A stretch of DNA of 64,000 bases from CAKSUT01 sp045542335 (GTDB taxonomy: Bacteria > Bacillota > Clostridia > Oscillospirales > CAG-382): contig JAZQKV010000017.1 of the NCBI GenBank assembly GCA_045542335.1, positions 1 to 64,000 on the forward strand, read 5' to 3'. The position numbers were made by a program, and so were the translations under genes. The number at the start of each line of letters is the position of its first letter. The stretch's first letter is position 1. The notes below the pieces were generated by a model. The model was not told the DNA's origin, did no database searches, and was given only the letters and a program-made list of their open reading frames with translations. Below are positions 16,324 to 24,343 of the stretch, piece by piece.

Positions 16324-18039
16324 ATGTCATACATGACAGAATTTAACAAATGGAAAAACTATGAAAACCTCGAAGCAAGTCTTAAAGCCGAAATCAAGGC
16401 TATAGACGGCAACGAGAATGAGATAAAAGCACGCTTCACAGGTCCGCTTTCTTTTGGTACGGCAGGACTTCGCGGTATTATGCAATGCGGAATCGGAGGC
16501 ATGAATATATACACCGTTGCTCAGGCAACACAGGGCGTTGCAAGCCTTGTTAAAAAGAACGGCGGCGAAAAGAGGGGCGTTGTTATTGCGTGCGACACGA
16601 GAAACAACTCCGAGCTTTTCTCCCGTGTTTCCGCAGGAGTTCTTGCGGCAAACGGTGTTAAGGCTTACATTTTCGATGCGCCACGACCTACGCCGGAGCT
16701 TTCATTTGCTTTGCGTGAGCTTGGTGCAATTGCGGGTATCAATGTAACTGCTTCCCACAATCCCAAGGCGTATAACGGCTACAAGGTATATTGGGAGGAC
16801 GGCGCACAGCTTTCCCCGGAGGATGCTGAAATTGTTGCGGCAGAGATAGCGGCTACAGACATTTTCTCTGTTGAAGTTATGGATTTTGAAAAGGCAGTTG
16901 AAAGCGGAATCGTTGAGGTTATAGGAAAGGCTGTTGACGACAAGTTTATTGACACCATTCTTCGTGAAAGAATCAATCCTCATATAATCCCAAAGCTTGC
17001 CGACAGCTTCAAGGTGGTTTACACACCACTTCACGGAACGGGCGCGGCTCTTGTTCCCGAAACGCTTAAGCGTGCCGGAATCAAGCACCTTATTTGCGTT
17101 GATGAGCAGATGAAGCCCGACGGAAACTTCCCCACGGTTAAAACTCCCAATCCCGAAAACAAAGATTGCTTTGACATTGGAATTGCTCTTGCAAAGGAAC
17201 ACGGCTGTGACCTTGTTATCGGCACAGACCCCGATGCTGACAGAACGGGAATTGTTGTTAAGAAAGAGGACGGCGAATTTGTTTGCCTGACAGGAAATCA
17301 GGTTGGCGTTCTCCTTTGCGACTATATTATCACGGGCAGACGTGAGCAGGGGACTCTTGCGGATAATGCCTGCGTGATAAAGTCAATCGTGTCAACCGAG
17401 CTTGCAAGAAAGGTTTGTGAAAAGAACGGTGTCACAATGATGGACGTTCTCACAGGCTTCAAGTTTATCGGCGAAAAAATAAAAGAGTTTGAAAAGACAG
17501 GCTCTCACACCTATATCCTCGGCTTTGAGGAAAGTTATGGCTACCTCAGCGGCACATATGCCCGTGACAAGGATGCTGTTTGTGCAACGCTTCTTATAAC
17601 CGAAATGGCGGCTTCGTATGCTGACAAGGGTATGACGCTTTATGATGCTATGGAGGCAGTTTATGCAAAGTACGGTTATTTTGCAGAGAAAGTTGTGAGC
17701 ATTGAAATGAGTGGTCTTGACGGCAAGGAAAAGACAGCGAAGCTCATGAGCAATCTCAGAAACACGCCACCTGCGCTTCTCGGCGGCACAAAAATTGTTT
17801 CCGTTGCCGACTACAAGAGTGGCAAAATAAGGTCAATGGTTGGCGAGGCTGAAAAGGAAACGGGACTTCCGAAGTCAGATGTTTTGTATTTCCGCCTGGA
17901 GGACGGTTCAAGCGTTGTTATCCGTCCGTCGGGAACAGAGCCAAAAGTGAAGGTATATTACATGGTTTCGGGAAGCGAAAAGGCGGCAACAGACGAGATG
18001 TTGGAAAAGTATATGGATGCGTTTAAAAAGCTGATATAA
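16324..18039 (+). CDS. Phosphoglucomutase / phosphomannomutase (phospho-sugar mutase)
   Basis: Alpha-D-phosphohexomutase of 571 aa, interconverting glucose-1-P and glucose-6-P (or the mannose equivalents). The four family sites are in order: GTAGLRG near 45, phosphoserine Ser144 in TASHNPKAYNG, metal loop GTDPDADRTG near 300, and the phosphate-binding RPSGTEPKVK near 535. The length matches the PgcA group. The start ATG at 16324 (MSYMTEF) has AAAGGA 10 nt upstream; an earlier in-frame ATG at 16285 lacks one. Its product would feed the glgC/glgB glycogen genes found at the end of the window. Confidence 0.95.
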   Translation: MSYMTEFNKWKNYENLEASLKAEIKAIDGNENEIKARFTGPLSFGTAGLRGIMQCGIGGMNIYTVAQATQGVASLVKKNGGEKRGVVIACDTRNNSELFSRVSAGVLAANGVKAYIFDAPRPTPELSFALRELGAIAGINVTASHNPKAYNGYKVYWEDGAQLSPEDAEIVAAEIAATDIFSVEVMDFEKAVESGIVEVIGKAVDDKFIDTILRERINPHIIPKLADSFKVVYTPLHGTGAALVPETLKRAGIKHLICVDEQMKPDGNFPTVKTPNPENKDCFDIGIALAKEHGCDLVIGTDPDADRTGIVVKKEDGEFVCLTGNQVGVLLCDYIITGRREQGTLADNACVIKSIVSTELARKVCEKNGVTMMDVLTGFKFIGEKIKEFEKTGSHTYILGFEESYGYLSGTYARDKDAVCATLLITEMAASYADKGMTLYDAMEAVYAKYGYFAEKVVSIEMSGLDGKEKTAKLMSNLRNTPPALLGGTKIVSVADYKSGKIRSMVGEAEKETGLPKSDVLYFRLEDGSSVVIRPSGTEPKVKVYYMVSGSEKAATDEMLEKYMDAFKKLI

Positions 18040-18073
18040 TTTGTAAAGTTTATTTTGATATAAAGTTCTTTAG

Positions 18074-18097
18074 GTTCCTTTCTTTCAAGAAAGGAAC
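18074..18097. repeat. 11-bp inverted repeat
   Basis: Perfect stem GTTCCTTTCTT / AAGAAAGGAAC with a 2-nt loop, in the gap before proS, followed by a GC-rich GCCCCACCGGCGAGGCG. There is no U-run. It may be a weak terminator of the mutase gene or a dispersed palindromic element. Confidence 0.55.
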
Positions 18098-18146
18098 GCC
18101 CCACCGGCGAGGCGAAATATGAAAAAATTTGAAAGGACATAAAATC

Positions 18147-19592
18147 ATGGCAGACAAGAAAGTTGAAAAAATCACGTCAAGAGATGTTGATTTTGCAAAA
18201 TGGTACACGGATATAGTTAAAAATGCAGACCTTGTGGATTATTCCAGCGTCAAGGGTTGCATGATTATCAGACCTTATGGCTATGCTATCTGGGAAAACA
18301 TTCAGGGAACACTTGACAGAATGTTCAAGGAAACAGGTCACTGCAATGTTGCAATGCCTATGTTTATTCCCGAAAGCCTTCTCAATAAGGAGAAGGACCA
18401 TGTTGAGGGCTTTGCGCCTGAGGTTGCATGGGTAACACATGGTGGAAGTGAGGAGCTTACAGAGCGTCTTTGCGTTCGTCCTACCTCCGAAACACTTTTC
18501 TGCGAGCATTATGCAAACATTATCAAGTCTTACAGAGATTTGCCCAAGCTTTACAACCAGTGGTGCAGCGTTGTGCGTTGGGAGAAAACAACACGTCCTT
18601 TCCTCAGAAGCCGTGAATTCCATTGGCAGGAAGGTCACACAATGCACGCAACAGCTGCTGAAGCACAGGAAGAAACAATCAAGATGCTTGGCGTTTACGC
18701 TGACTTCTGCGAAAACTATCTTGCAATCCCCGTTGTAAAGGGAAGAAAGACCGACAAGGAAAAGTTCGCAGGTGCGGAAGCCACATATACAATTGAGGCA
18801 CTTATGCACGATGGACGTGCGCTTCAGTCCGGTACATCCCACAACTTCGGCGATGGCTTTGCCAAGGCATTTGATATAAAGTATCTTGACAAGGACAACA
18901 CTCTCAAGTATTGTTCACAGACCTCCTGGGGTATGTCCACAAGAATCATCGGCGGTATTATCATGACCCACGGCGATGACAACGGACTTGTTCTTCCTCC
19001 TGCAATTGCTCCCTCACAGGTTGTTGTTGTTCCTGTTCAGATGCACAAAGAGGGCGTTGTTGAAAAGGCAAGAGAGATTATGGCAGAGCTTAAAAAGTCG
19101 GTTCGTGTTGAAATTGACGAGCGTGACCAGAGCCCCGGATGGAAGTTTGCGGAGCATGAAATGAGAGGTGTTCCTGTAAGACTTGAAATTGGTCCCCGCG
19201 ATATTGAAAACAATGTTTGCGTTCTTGCACGTCGTGACAACGGTGAAAAGATAACAGCAAGCCTTGATAATCTTGCAGAAACAATTACTGCACTCCTTGA
19301 CACTATCACCAAGGATATGTATGAAAAGGCAAAGGCGAGAAGAAATTCCATGACCTATACTGCCGAAACAATGGACGAAATTATCGACATTGCGGCAAAT
19401 AAGCCCGGCTTTATCAAGACATATTGGTGTGGCGGTCTTGACTGCGAGCTTGAGCTCAAGGAAAAGGCAGATATAACAAGCCGTTGTATGCCTTTTGATG
19501 CCAACGAGGTAGGCGGAGAGGTTAAGTCACATAAGTGCGTTTGCTGCGGCAAGGAAACAGACACCATTATTCTCTGGGGCAAAGCGTATTGA
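18147..19592 (+). CDS. proS: Prolyl-tRNA synthetase, archaeal/eukaryote-like type
   Basis: Class II synthetase charging tRNA-Pro, 481 aa. Without the bacterial editing insertion, it is the short archaeal type found in many Clostridia. Motif 1 region (IRPYGYAIWENIQ), motif 2 (FLRSREFHWQEGHTMH) and motif 3 (GMSTRIIGGIIMTHGDDNGLVLPP) are visible. An anticodon-binding domain follows, then a C-terminal zinc-type domain with CGGLDCE and CVCCGKE. It ends in the conserved C-terminal tyrosine (WGKAY). AAAGGA stands 9 nt before the ATG at 18147. It has its own terminator. Confidence 0.97.
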   Translation: MADKKVEKITSRDVDFAKWYTDIVKNADLVDYSSVKGCMIIRPYGYAIWENIQGTLDRMFKETGHCNVAMPMFIPESLLNKEKDHVEGFAPEVAWVTHGGSEELTERLCVRPTSETLFCEHYANIIKSYRDLPKLYNQWCSVVRWEKTTRPFLRSREFHWQEGHTMHATAAEAQEETIKMLGVYADFCENYLAIPVVKGRKTDKEKFAGAEATYTIEALMHDGRALQSGTSHNFGDGFAKAFDIKYLDKDNTLKYCSQTSWGMSTRIIGGIIMTHGDDNGLVLPPAIAPSQVVVVPVQMHKEGVVEKAREIMAELKKSVRVEIDERDQSPGWKFAEHEMRGVPVRLEIGPRDIENNVCVLARRDNGEKITASLDNLAETITALLDTITKDMYEKAKARRNSMTYTAETMDEIIDIAANKPGFIKTYWCGGLDCELELKEKADITSRCMPFDANEVGGEVKSHKCVCCGKETDTIILWGKAY

Positions 19593-19613
19593 TTTGACAC
19601 AAACATAAATTTA

Positions 19614-19649
19614 AGAGGGAAACCGATGGCGGTTTCCCTCTGATTTTTT
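19614..19649 (+). terminator. Terminator of proS
   Basis: 12-bp stem 19614-19625 / 19630-19641 (AGAGGGAAACCG) with a 4-nt loop, then GATTTTTT. Confidence 0.93.
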
Positions 19650-19664
19650 CAGGCTCCTGTATTT

Positions 19665-20723
19665 CTATCTTGTAAATGAAATAGTTCTTGTGATGCCATC
19701 CCATGAAATATTACCGAAAGCAGAGAGGTCGTCAATTATAATGGCGGTCATTCCGCCGATGTTGTAGCTTGTAACTTGTTTTCCGTTGACATAAGTAACG
19801 ATGTCAGTGTGATAAACATATCCTGCACGAGTTCCTATTCTACCCTTTGTTGGAGTTCCTTCGACGCCGCCAATTACTGTTTTGTTGTCATTGAAGATAT
19901 TCAAAGAACGCTCTTTATCATTCCATTCTACACTGAAACCATATTTTGCTAAATCTTCTGCAATAATTGCGGTGTTACCATCGATATTGTAAGAACGAAT
20001 AGCTTTGCTGTCAATAAAGGCTTTTATATCGGTATTTTGATAGTGATTTACAATTGTTCCTGGTTTGATTTCTATTGGTTCAAAGGGAATGTTGTTTTCA
20101 TTTGCATATGTTTCGGCGTAACTTCCGGGGAATCCGCATATAGTAAGTTTGTTACAACCTATAAAGGCATCTTTTTCGATTACTGTTACGGTCTTTGGAA
20201 TTGTTATGATAGGCAAATTTGAGCAATTTTCAAATGCTCTTTCACCTATTCTTTTTAATCCATAATACAATCTTACTTCTACTAAATCAGTGCAGTTGGA
20301 AAATGCTAAACAATCAATGTATTCTAAATACTGCGAATCCAGCCATGCTCTTTGAACACAACTGTTTTGAAAAGCCATATATCCTATACTAGCAACGCTG
20401 TATCCAAGCCTTAAATTATAAAACTCACTATTTCTGTTGTGTTCATTCCAAGGATTGGAGGAAGGATTTTCGAAACTATACATTGGTCCTTTTCCAGTAA
20501 TAGTTAACATTCCTGACGATTCGTCAAAACTCCATTTTAAATTATCGCCACACTTGCCTGATGTTGTTAATGGTTGCCAGTCTCCCTGAACTCCTCCAGA
20601 CCCGTCAACGATAAATGCAATACTACCAAAACCTGCGGGGAACAACGCCGAAACAGTTGTGAATAGGGATGAAAAAATGGATAAGAAGACTACGATGCAA
20701 ATTGACAATAAGTGCTTTTTCAT
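19665..20723 (-). CDS. Secreted BspA-type leucine-rich-repeat protein with copper-amine-oxidase-like stalk domains
   Basis: A 352-aa exported surface protein. A signal peptide (MKKHLLSICIVVFL...) is followed by the GKCGDNLKWSFDESSG / LTITGKGPMYSF module that typically opens clostridial LRR_5 proteins. Three to four LRR_5 repeats come next (SIGYMAFQNS, YIDCLAFSNC, RIGERAFENC, VIEKDAFIGC). The C-terminal half holds two related units (DIKAFIDSKAIRSYNI and DIVTYVNGKQVTSYNI) resembling the copper amine oxidase N-terminal domain, which serves as a stalk or wall-binding unit. The start at 20723 is fixed by AGGAGG. Probably an adhesin or binding protein; the ligand is unknown. It has a perfect promoter and a long leader. 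Confidence 0.88.
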   Translation of the reverse strand: MKKHLLSICIVVFLSIFSSLFTTVSALFPAGFGSIAFIVDGSGGVQGDWQPLTTSGKCGDNLKWSFDESSGMLTITGKGPMYSFENPSSNPWNEHNRNSEFYNLRLGYSVASIGYMAFQNSCVQRAWLDSQYLEYIDCLAFSNCTDLVEVRLYYGLKRIGERAFENCSNLPIITIPKTVTVIEKDAFIGCNKLTICGFPGSYAETYANENNIPFEPIEIKPGTIVNHYQNTDIKAFIDSKAIRSYNIDGNTAIIAEDLAKYGFSVEWNDKERSLNIFNDNKTVIGGVEGTPTKGRIGTRAGYVYHTDIVTYVNGKQVTSYNIGGMTAIIIDDLSAFGNISWDGITRTISFTR

Positions 20724-20906
20724 AAAAATCCTCCTTGAAAAATAAAAAGTGCGCAACTTAAAGCCACGCACCGAAAAACGCATGACTCCGAATTGCTGCT
20801 ACACAAAACTTCCTTACGCTTACTGTTTGAGCATGTGGAAAAGAGCCTGCATTTTTACCAAAAAATGCACGCACAAACAGAAAGTCAAATATAAGTTTCG
20901 TGTAGC
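20724..20906 (-). other. Long, possibly structured 5' leader of the LRR gene
   Basis: About 180 nt between the expected transcription start and the ribosome site. Read on the minus strand it contains a perfect 9-bp hairpin TGCATTTTT-TGGT-AAAAATGCA near its 5' end. It also holds GTGCGTG-like and TGCGCAC-like segments at the two ends that could pair. I do not recognise a known riboswitch. Confidence 0.4.
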
Positions 20907-20912
20907 AAGCTA

Positions 20913-20941
20913 ATTATAACATAAAAGGGTTTTTTTGTCAA
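20913..20941 (-). promoter_or_regulatory. Perfect consensus promoter for the LRR gene
   Basis: On the minus strand: TTGACA (20941-20936), 17-nt spacer, TATAAT (20918-20913). Confidence 0.92.
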
Positions 20942-21004
20942 CCCTAAAAAAGAGAAAACACAACGAAAGACTATGTTTTCTCTTGTTTTGAAGTTTTTGG
21001 GATT

Positions 21005-21034
21005 CTTAAGGACTTTTTTCAAAAAGTCCTTAAG
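21005..21034. repeat. 14-bp palindrome beside the tandem repeat
   Basis: CTTAAGGACTTTTT / AAAAAGTCCTTAAG with a 2-nt loop. It touches the 38-bp tandem repeat, and the two together look like a composite element. Confidence 0.85.
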
Positions 21035-21036
21035 CG

Positions 21037-21171
21037 GGGAGTGGGGCAGCGCCCCACATAATGCACTTGAATAAGGGAGTGGGGCAGCGCCCCACATAAT
21101 GCACTTGAATAAGGGAGTGGGGCAGCGCCCCACATAACGCACTTGAATAAGGGAGTGGGGCAGCGCCCCAC
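21037..21171. repeat. Four tandem 38-bp units, each with a GC-rich hairpin
   Basis: Units begin at 21037, 21075, 21113 and 21151; the fourth is cut after 21 bp. Each contains GTGGGGC-AGC-GCCCCAC (7-bp perfect stem) followed by a 17-nt AT-rich linker. Only one base differs between copies (linker of the third unit). Located 8 nt beyond the end of azlD. There are no unique spacers, so it is not a CRISPR array. Confidence 0.95.
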
Positions 21172-21178
21172 ATATATA

Positions 21179-21511
21179 TTAAAATACCACCTGTACCAAA
21201 ACCATGTAAACAATAGTGCCACCGGCAATTGAGAGGAGTGTCTGACGTTTCCAAATGTGGAGAAGTGCTGTAACAACGACGGCTATAAGCTCGGGAATAC
21301 CATGGCTTCCCGAAAGCAAATCAACATTTTTAAAGCTGTAAACGACAAGCATACCGAAAACTGCCGCCGGCAGAACTTTTCCGAGATACTCTATGTATTT
21401 TGGTGTTGGTTTGTCCGAACGGAAAAGTATAAAGGGCAGAAAACGAGTCAGCATCGTTCCAAGAACAACCGCAATAACCGTCAAAAGCATTTGTGAAAAT
21501 GTCATGCTCAT
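21179..21511 (-). CDS. azlD: AzlD-type branched-chain amino acid exporter subunit
   Basis: A 110-aa membrane protein with about four hydrophobic segments and the conserved LTRFLPFILF near the N-terminus, as in AzlD. With AzlC it exports branched-chain amino acids and analogues. The ATG overlaps the azlC stop codon (ATGA), so translation is coupled. A second in-frame ATG two codons later is possible. The gene ends 8 nt before the 38-bp tandem hairpin array, which may act as its transcript end. Confidence 0.9.
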   Translation of the reverse strand: MSMTFSQMLLTVIAVVLGTMLTRFLPFILFRSDKPTPKYIEYLGKVLPAAVFGMLVVYSFKNVDLLSGSHGIPELIAVVVTALLHIWKRQTLLSIAGGTIVYMVLVQVVF

Positions 21512-22212
21512 ATCTTTCCACCCCTTTCAAGTGCGCCTCGCATGAGAGTGAGCGCAATAAGAATGACAAGCATCGAGGGAATTATAAAGCTGTCAGCTCC
21601 GAAAATCAAAAGGCATATAAGAGAAAGAATTATTCCGCAAATGCTGCTTGTGTGATCCTTTTCCGATAAAAAGTGTTCAAGATATATAACAACAAACATG
21701 GCTGTCAGTACAAAGTCAAGTCCTTCTGTGCTGAAATGTATGAACGAACCAAGCACCGAGCCGAGAATCGTCCCAGTTACCCAATAGATGTGATTCAGAA
21801 GTGTCACCCAGAACATGAAAAGTCCTTTGTCAATTCCCTCCGGAATATTTGCCGAACAGTTGACAGAAAAACTTTCATCCGTAAGTCCGAAAATCATATA
21901 TGGTTTCTTTTTGCCGAGAGATTTGTATTTGTCAAGAAGCGCAATTCCATAAAAGAGATGGCGTGCGTTGACCATAAGTGTCATCAAAAACGCCTGCAAT
22001 GGATTGAATACGGAAAGCAATAAATCAACCATGACAAATTGCATTGAGCCGGCAAAAACAAAAATGCTGATTATAAGCGGCAACATTATTCCAAAACCTT
22101 TGGTGTTCATGAGAACGCCATATGTAAAGCCGAGAAATAAAAAGCCGGTCATTATGGGAATGGTGTGCGGAAATGCCGCACAAAGGGATTTTAAATGGCG
22201 GGAATCTCTCAT
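21508..22212 (-). CDS. azlC: AzlC-type branched-chain amino acid exporter subunit
   Basis: A 234-aa integral membrane protein with about seven hydrophobic segments. Family features: LGFTYGVLM near the start, FAGSMQFVMVDLL, NARHLFYGIALL and GLTDESFSV. The start at 22212 (MRDSRHLK) is set by AAGGAGGAG 4 nt upstream; an in-frame extension to 22260 has no such site. It forms a two-gene operon with azlD. No Lrp-type regulator is adjacent. Confidence 0.93.
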   Translation of the reverse strand: MRDSRHLKSLCAAFPHTIPIMTGFLFLGFTYGVLMNTKGFGIMLPLIISIFVFAGSMQFVMVDLLLSVFNPLQAFLMTLMVNARHLFYGIALLDKYKSLGKKKPYMIFGLTDESFSVNCSANIPEGIDKGLFMFWVTLLNHIYWVTGTILGSVLGSFIHFSTEGLDFVLTAMFVVIYLEHFLSEKDHTSSICGIILSLICLLIFGADSFIIPSMLVILIALTLMRGALERGGKI

Positions 22213-22313
22213 TGCTCCTCCTTGTCTGACTTGGGGCGACGGTAGTGTGATTTTTGTCAAAATAAAAAGTGTAGTTTTATAAATTCAAACTAAACTCAAT
22301 GAATAAATACAAA

Positions 22314-22348
22314 TTGGTGCGAATTACGTTAATGTCGCAATCGCACCA
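22314..22348 (-). terminator. Possible terminator after the pantothenate kinase gene
   Basis: Stem GGTGCGA (22316-22322) / TCGCACC (22341-22347) with a large loop, followed on the minus strand by AATTTGTATTTATT, so the U-tract is imperfect. Confidence 0.4.
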
Positions 22349-22362
22349 TTGTAATTACATTT

Positions 22363-23214
22363 TTATTTTTGCTCGGTGAAATATGCAAGAGCCGTTCCTA
22401 CAACTGTTGCATAACGTGCATTTTCGGGGAAAATCATGTTCATGCCGAACATCTCTGAAAGCTTTTTGAAAACTACCTCGGATTGGGGAATTGTCGTCAG
22501 GTTTCCTGTGAGAATAACGTCCTTGACACCAACTCTGTGAGCCGCAAAAACGCTGAGCATTCCAACAGATTCAAAAACCATATTCAGAATACCAAGGGCA
22601 ATGTCGCCTCTGTGGGCAACGTCGCTGAGCTTTCCGAAGTTTGCCGCAGTGGTTTCGAAGCCAAGACCGGGAATGTCCTTTGAGGTGATGTCAGAAACCA
22701 TGAGGTCAACATTTGAAAGGTTTCCGTCCCTGGCAAGCTCAACAATGTTTTCAACGTGGGAAACGCCGAGCATTTTTTTTGACATACCGACAATTGTTCC
22801 ACCGCCGACACCCGTTCCGCCAAGATATTCAACCTTTGCATCATATCCGTTTCCAAGGCTTTTGGCATGAACTGTTGCTGTTCCTGTTCCCATGCTCACA
22901 ACAACGGCATCACGAAGCCCCGAAAGATAGAGTCCGCCAAGACCAACGCAGGTGAATTCGGTTACATGGCGTGTGGGTATGCCGAAAATGTCATCTCCGA
23001 TATAAGATGAACCGACACCTGTCATCATGACCGTTTCAACATCCGAAATTGCAATATTGTTTTCCGAGGTGAACTTTCCGAATGCACCATAGACCGATGC
23101 AACAGGGTCGCCTGCTTTGACGAACATCGGACTTATCATTTTCATTCCGTCGGTGTAAAAGCCAACGATTTTTGTTGTGCTGCCACCAACGTCAATTCCT
23201 ATGATTATTTTCAA
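22363..23214 (-). CDS. coaW: Type II pantothenate kinase
   Basis: First step of coenzyme A synthesis: ATP-dependent phosphorylation of pantothenate. The protein has 283 aa. The ASKHA-fold phosphate loop IIGIDVGGSTTKI opens it. TGVGSSYIGDDIFG, SMGTGTATV, YLGGTGVGGGT and ILTGNLTT are features of the staphylococcal/human type II kinases. The preferred start is TTG at 23214 (giving MKIIIGIDVGG), since AAAGGA is 10 nt upstream of it but only 1 nt from the GTG at 23223. It follows the ECF S-component gene by 35 nt, making an uptake-and-trap pair for pantothenate. Confidence 0.92.
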   Translation of the reverse strand: MKIIIGIDVGGSTTKIVGFYTDGMKMISPMFVKAGDPVASVYGAFGKFTSENNIAISDVETVMMTGVGSSYIGDDIFGIPTRHVTEFTCVGLGGLYLSGLRDAVVVSMGTGTATVHAKSLGNGYDAKVEYLGGTGVGGGTIVGMSKKMLGVSHVENIVELARDGNLSNVDLMVSDITSKDIPGLGFETTAANFGKLSDVAHRGDIALGILNMVFESVGMLSVFAAHRVGVKDVILTGNLTTIPQSEVVFKKLSEMFGMNMIFPENARYATVVGTALAYFTEQK

Positions 23215-23249
23215 AATCTGCACGTCCTTTCGACGGTGTAATTTTTTGA

Positions 23250-23852
23250 TTATATACGCTTGTCAACTGCTTTGATAATTCTGTGGATTGCAGGGGAAAG
23301 GAGAGTGTTGACAAGAAATTCGGCGACAAAGTTTAAGCCTGCACAGCCGATGAAAACAAAGTAAACAAGTGTTGTGCCCTCTGCCACACCGAAGTTTGCA
23401 AGGTTTGCGTTGAGCGTTTCCGAAACGAGGAAGAAGCAGCCGAGAACAAAAAGACCGGTGTTTACAATAGGTGCGCTGAGCGCAGCAACAACGGATGCGG
23501 CAAAATCGTTGACATTTTTAAGGGCTTTATAGATTACGCCGGGAACAAAACCTGCAAGGATTCCCTTGCCAAGGCAAATCACAGCAGTTGCGAAGGGTTG
23601 TGCATTAAAGAGCGTTGCAGTGAAGAAATCTCCGCCGGAAATTCCGCCCCAAAGGGTGATTGCACCGAAAATGAATCCGAGGAATGCACCTGCACCGGGA
23701 CCGCAGAGCATTGCGCCGATTGCGATGGGGACAAGAACAAGGCTGAAGCTTGTGGGACCGATTTTTATGGTTATGCCCCAGAATTGAAGCACGAAAACAA
23801 GTGCGGTGAGAATTGCAAGTCTTGTAAGCGCAGAAACGTTACTCTTTTTCAT
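23250..23852 (-). CDS. ECF transporter S component, probably pantothenate-specific (PanT-like)
   Basis: A 200-aa membrane protein with six hydrophobic segments, the size and layout of the substrate-binding S component of group II energy-coupling-factor transporters. The segment LVLVPIAIGAMLCGPGAGAFLGFIFG is typical of this fold (shown here in pieces: LVLVPIAIGAML and GPGAGAFLGF). The shared ATPase/T components are encoded elsewhere. Pantothenate is inferred from the neighbouring type II pantothenate kinase. A pantothenate precursor is the alternative substrate. AAAGGA precedes the ATG. Confidence 0.85.
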   Translation of the reverse strand: MKKSNVSALTRLAILTALVFVLQFWGITIKIGPTSFSLVLVPIAIGAMLCGPGAGAFLGFIFGAITLWGGISGGDFFTATLFNAQPFATAVICLGKGILAGFVPGVIYKALKNVNDFAASVVAALSAPIVNTGLFVLGCFFLVSETLNANLANFGVAEGTTLVYFVFIGCAGLNFVAEFLVNTLLSPAIHRIIKAVDKRI

Positions 23853-23938
23853 TTTTTAAATCCTTTCGAGCAAAATAAAATTTTAGAATAATACTAAAAA
23901 GGGAAGACTTTGTGAAGACTCCCATGTGAAGTATGGAT

Positions 23939-23967
23939 ATTTTATCATAAAATGGGTGAAACGTCAA
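23939..23967 (-). promoter_or_regulatory. Promoter of the panT-coaW operon
   Basis: On the minus strand: TTGACG (23967-23962), 17-nt spacer, TAAAAT (23944-23939). The leader is about 80 nt. Confidence 0.75.
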
Positions 23968-24057
23968 GATTTACGCACGAAATTTGTTAATTCTTAACAC
24001 AATTTGCTTCTCATAGAAAAAATCATTTGTAACAAATGTAAATTCTTAAAAAAACAC

Positions 24058-24086
24058 TTGACTTTTTGGCTTGTTTGTGTTATACT
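24058..24086 (+). promoter_or_regulatory. Promoter of tRNA-Lys
   Basis: TTGACT (24058-24063), 17-nt spacer, TATACT (24081-24086), about 20 nt before the tRNA. Confidence 0.85.
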
Positions 24087-24106
24087 AATGGGCGTGAATA
24101 TTGAAC

Positions 24107-24182
24107 GCCCCTGTAGCTCAGTAGGTAGAGCACTTGACTTTTAAGCAAGTTGTCCGGAGTTCGACTCTCCGCAGGAGCACCA
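24107..24182 (+). tRNA. tRNA-Lys (anticodon TTT), CCA encoded
   Basis: 76 nt folding as a cloverleaf: acceptor arm GCCCCTG / CAGGAGC, D-arm GCTC / GAGC, anticodon loop CTTTTAA, T-arm CGGAG-TTCGACT-CTCCG, discriminator A and encoded CCA. Two stem positions do not pair: C3 with A70 in the acceptor stem and A31 with G39 in the anticodon stem. Promoter and terminator are both present, so it is probably transcribed; whether it is fully functional is open. Confidence 0.93.
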
Positions 24183-24183
24183 G

Positions 24184-24218
24184 AAAAAGACCTTAACTTT
24201 GAGTTGAGGTCTTTTTTT
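24184..24218 (+). terminator. Terminator of tRNA-Lys
   Basis: Stem AAAAAGACCTTAAC / GTTGAGGTCTTTTT (one G-U pair) with a 5-nt loop, directly after the CCA end, running into a T tract. Confidence 0.92.
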
Positions 24219-24343
24219 GATGAATTGAATTCTTTTCGGTATTTGTGGAATTCAAATTGGGGAGTAAAATGTGCCTTTGGCGTGTTAAGTACCTGTGGGT
24301 GTGAGCAAATTTATATTGGTTTGTGTTTATAAAACTTCAAACT

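Noticed and set aside
21037..21171. Tandem 38-bp units considered as a CRISPR array
   Set aside because: The whole unit including the linker is repeated; there are no unique spacers and no cas genes.
20885..21276. Several short minus-strand frames with repeated CPTPLFKC / WGAAPLPYSS peptides
   Set aside because: They translate the 38-bp tandem hairpin repeat; no ribosome site and non-biological repeat peptides.
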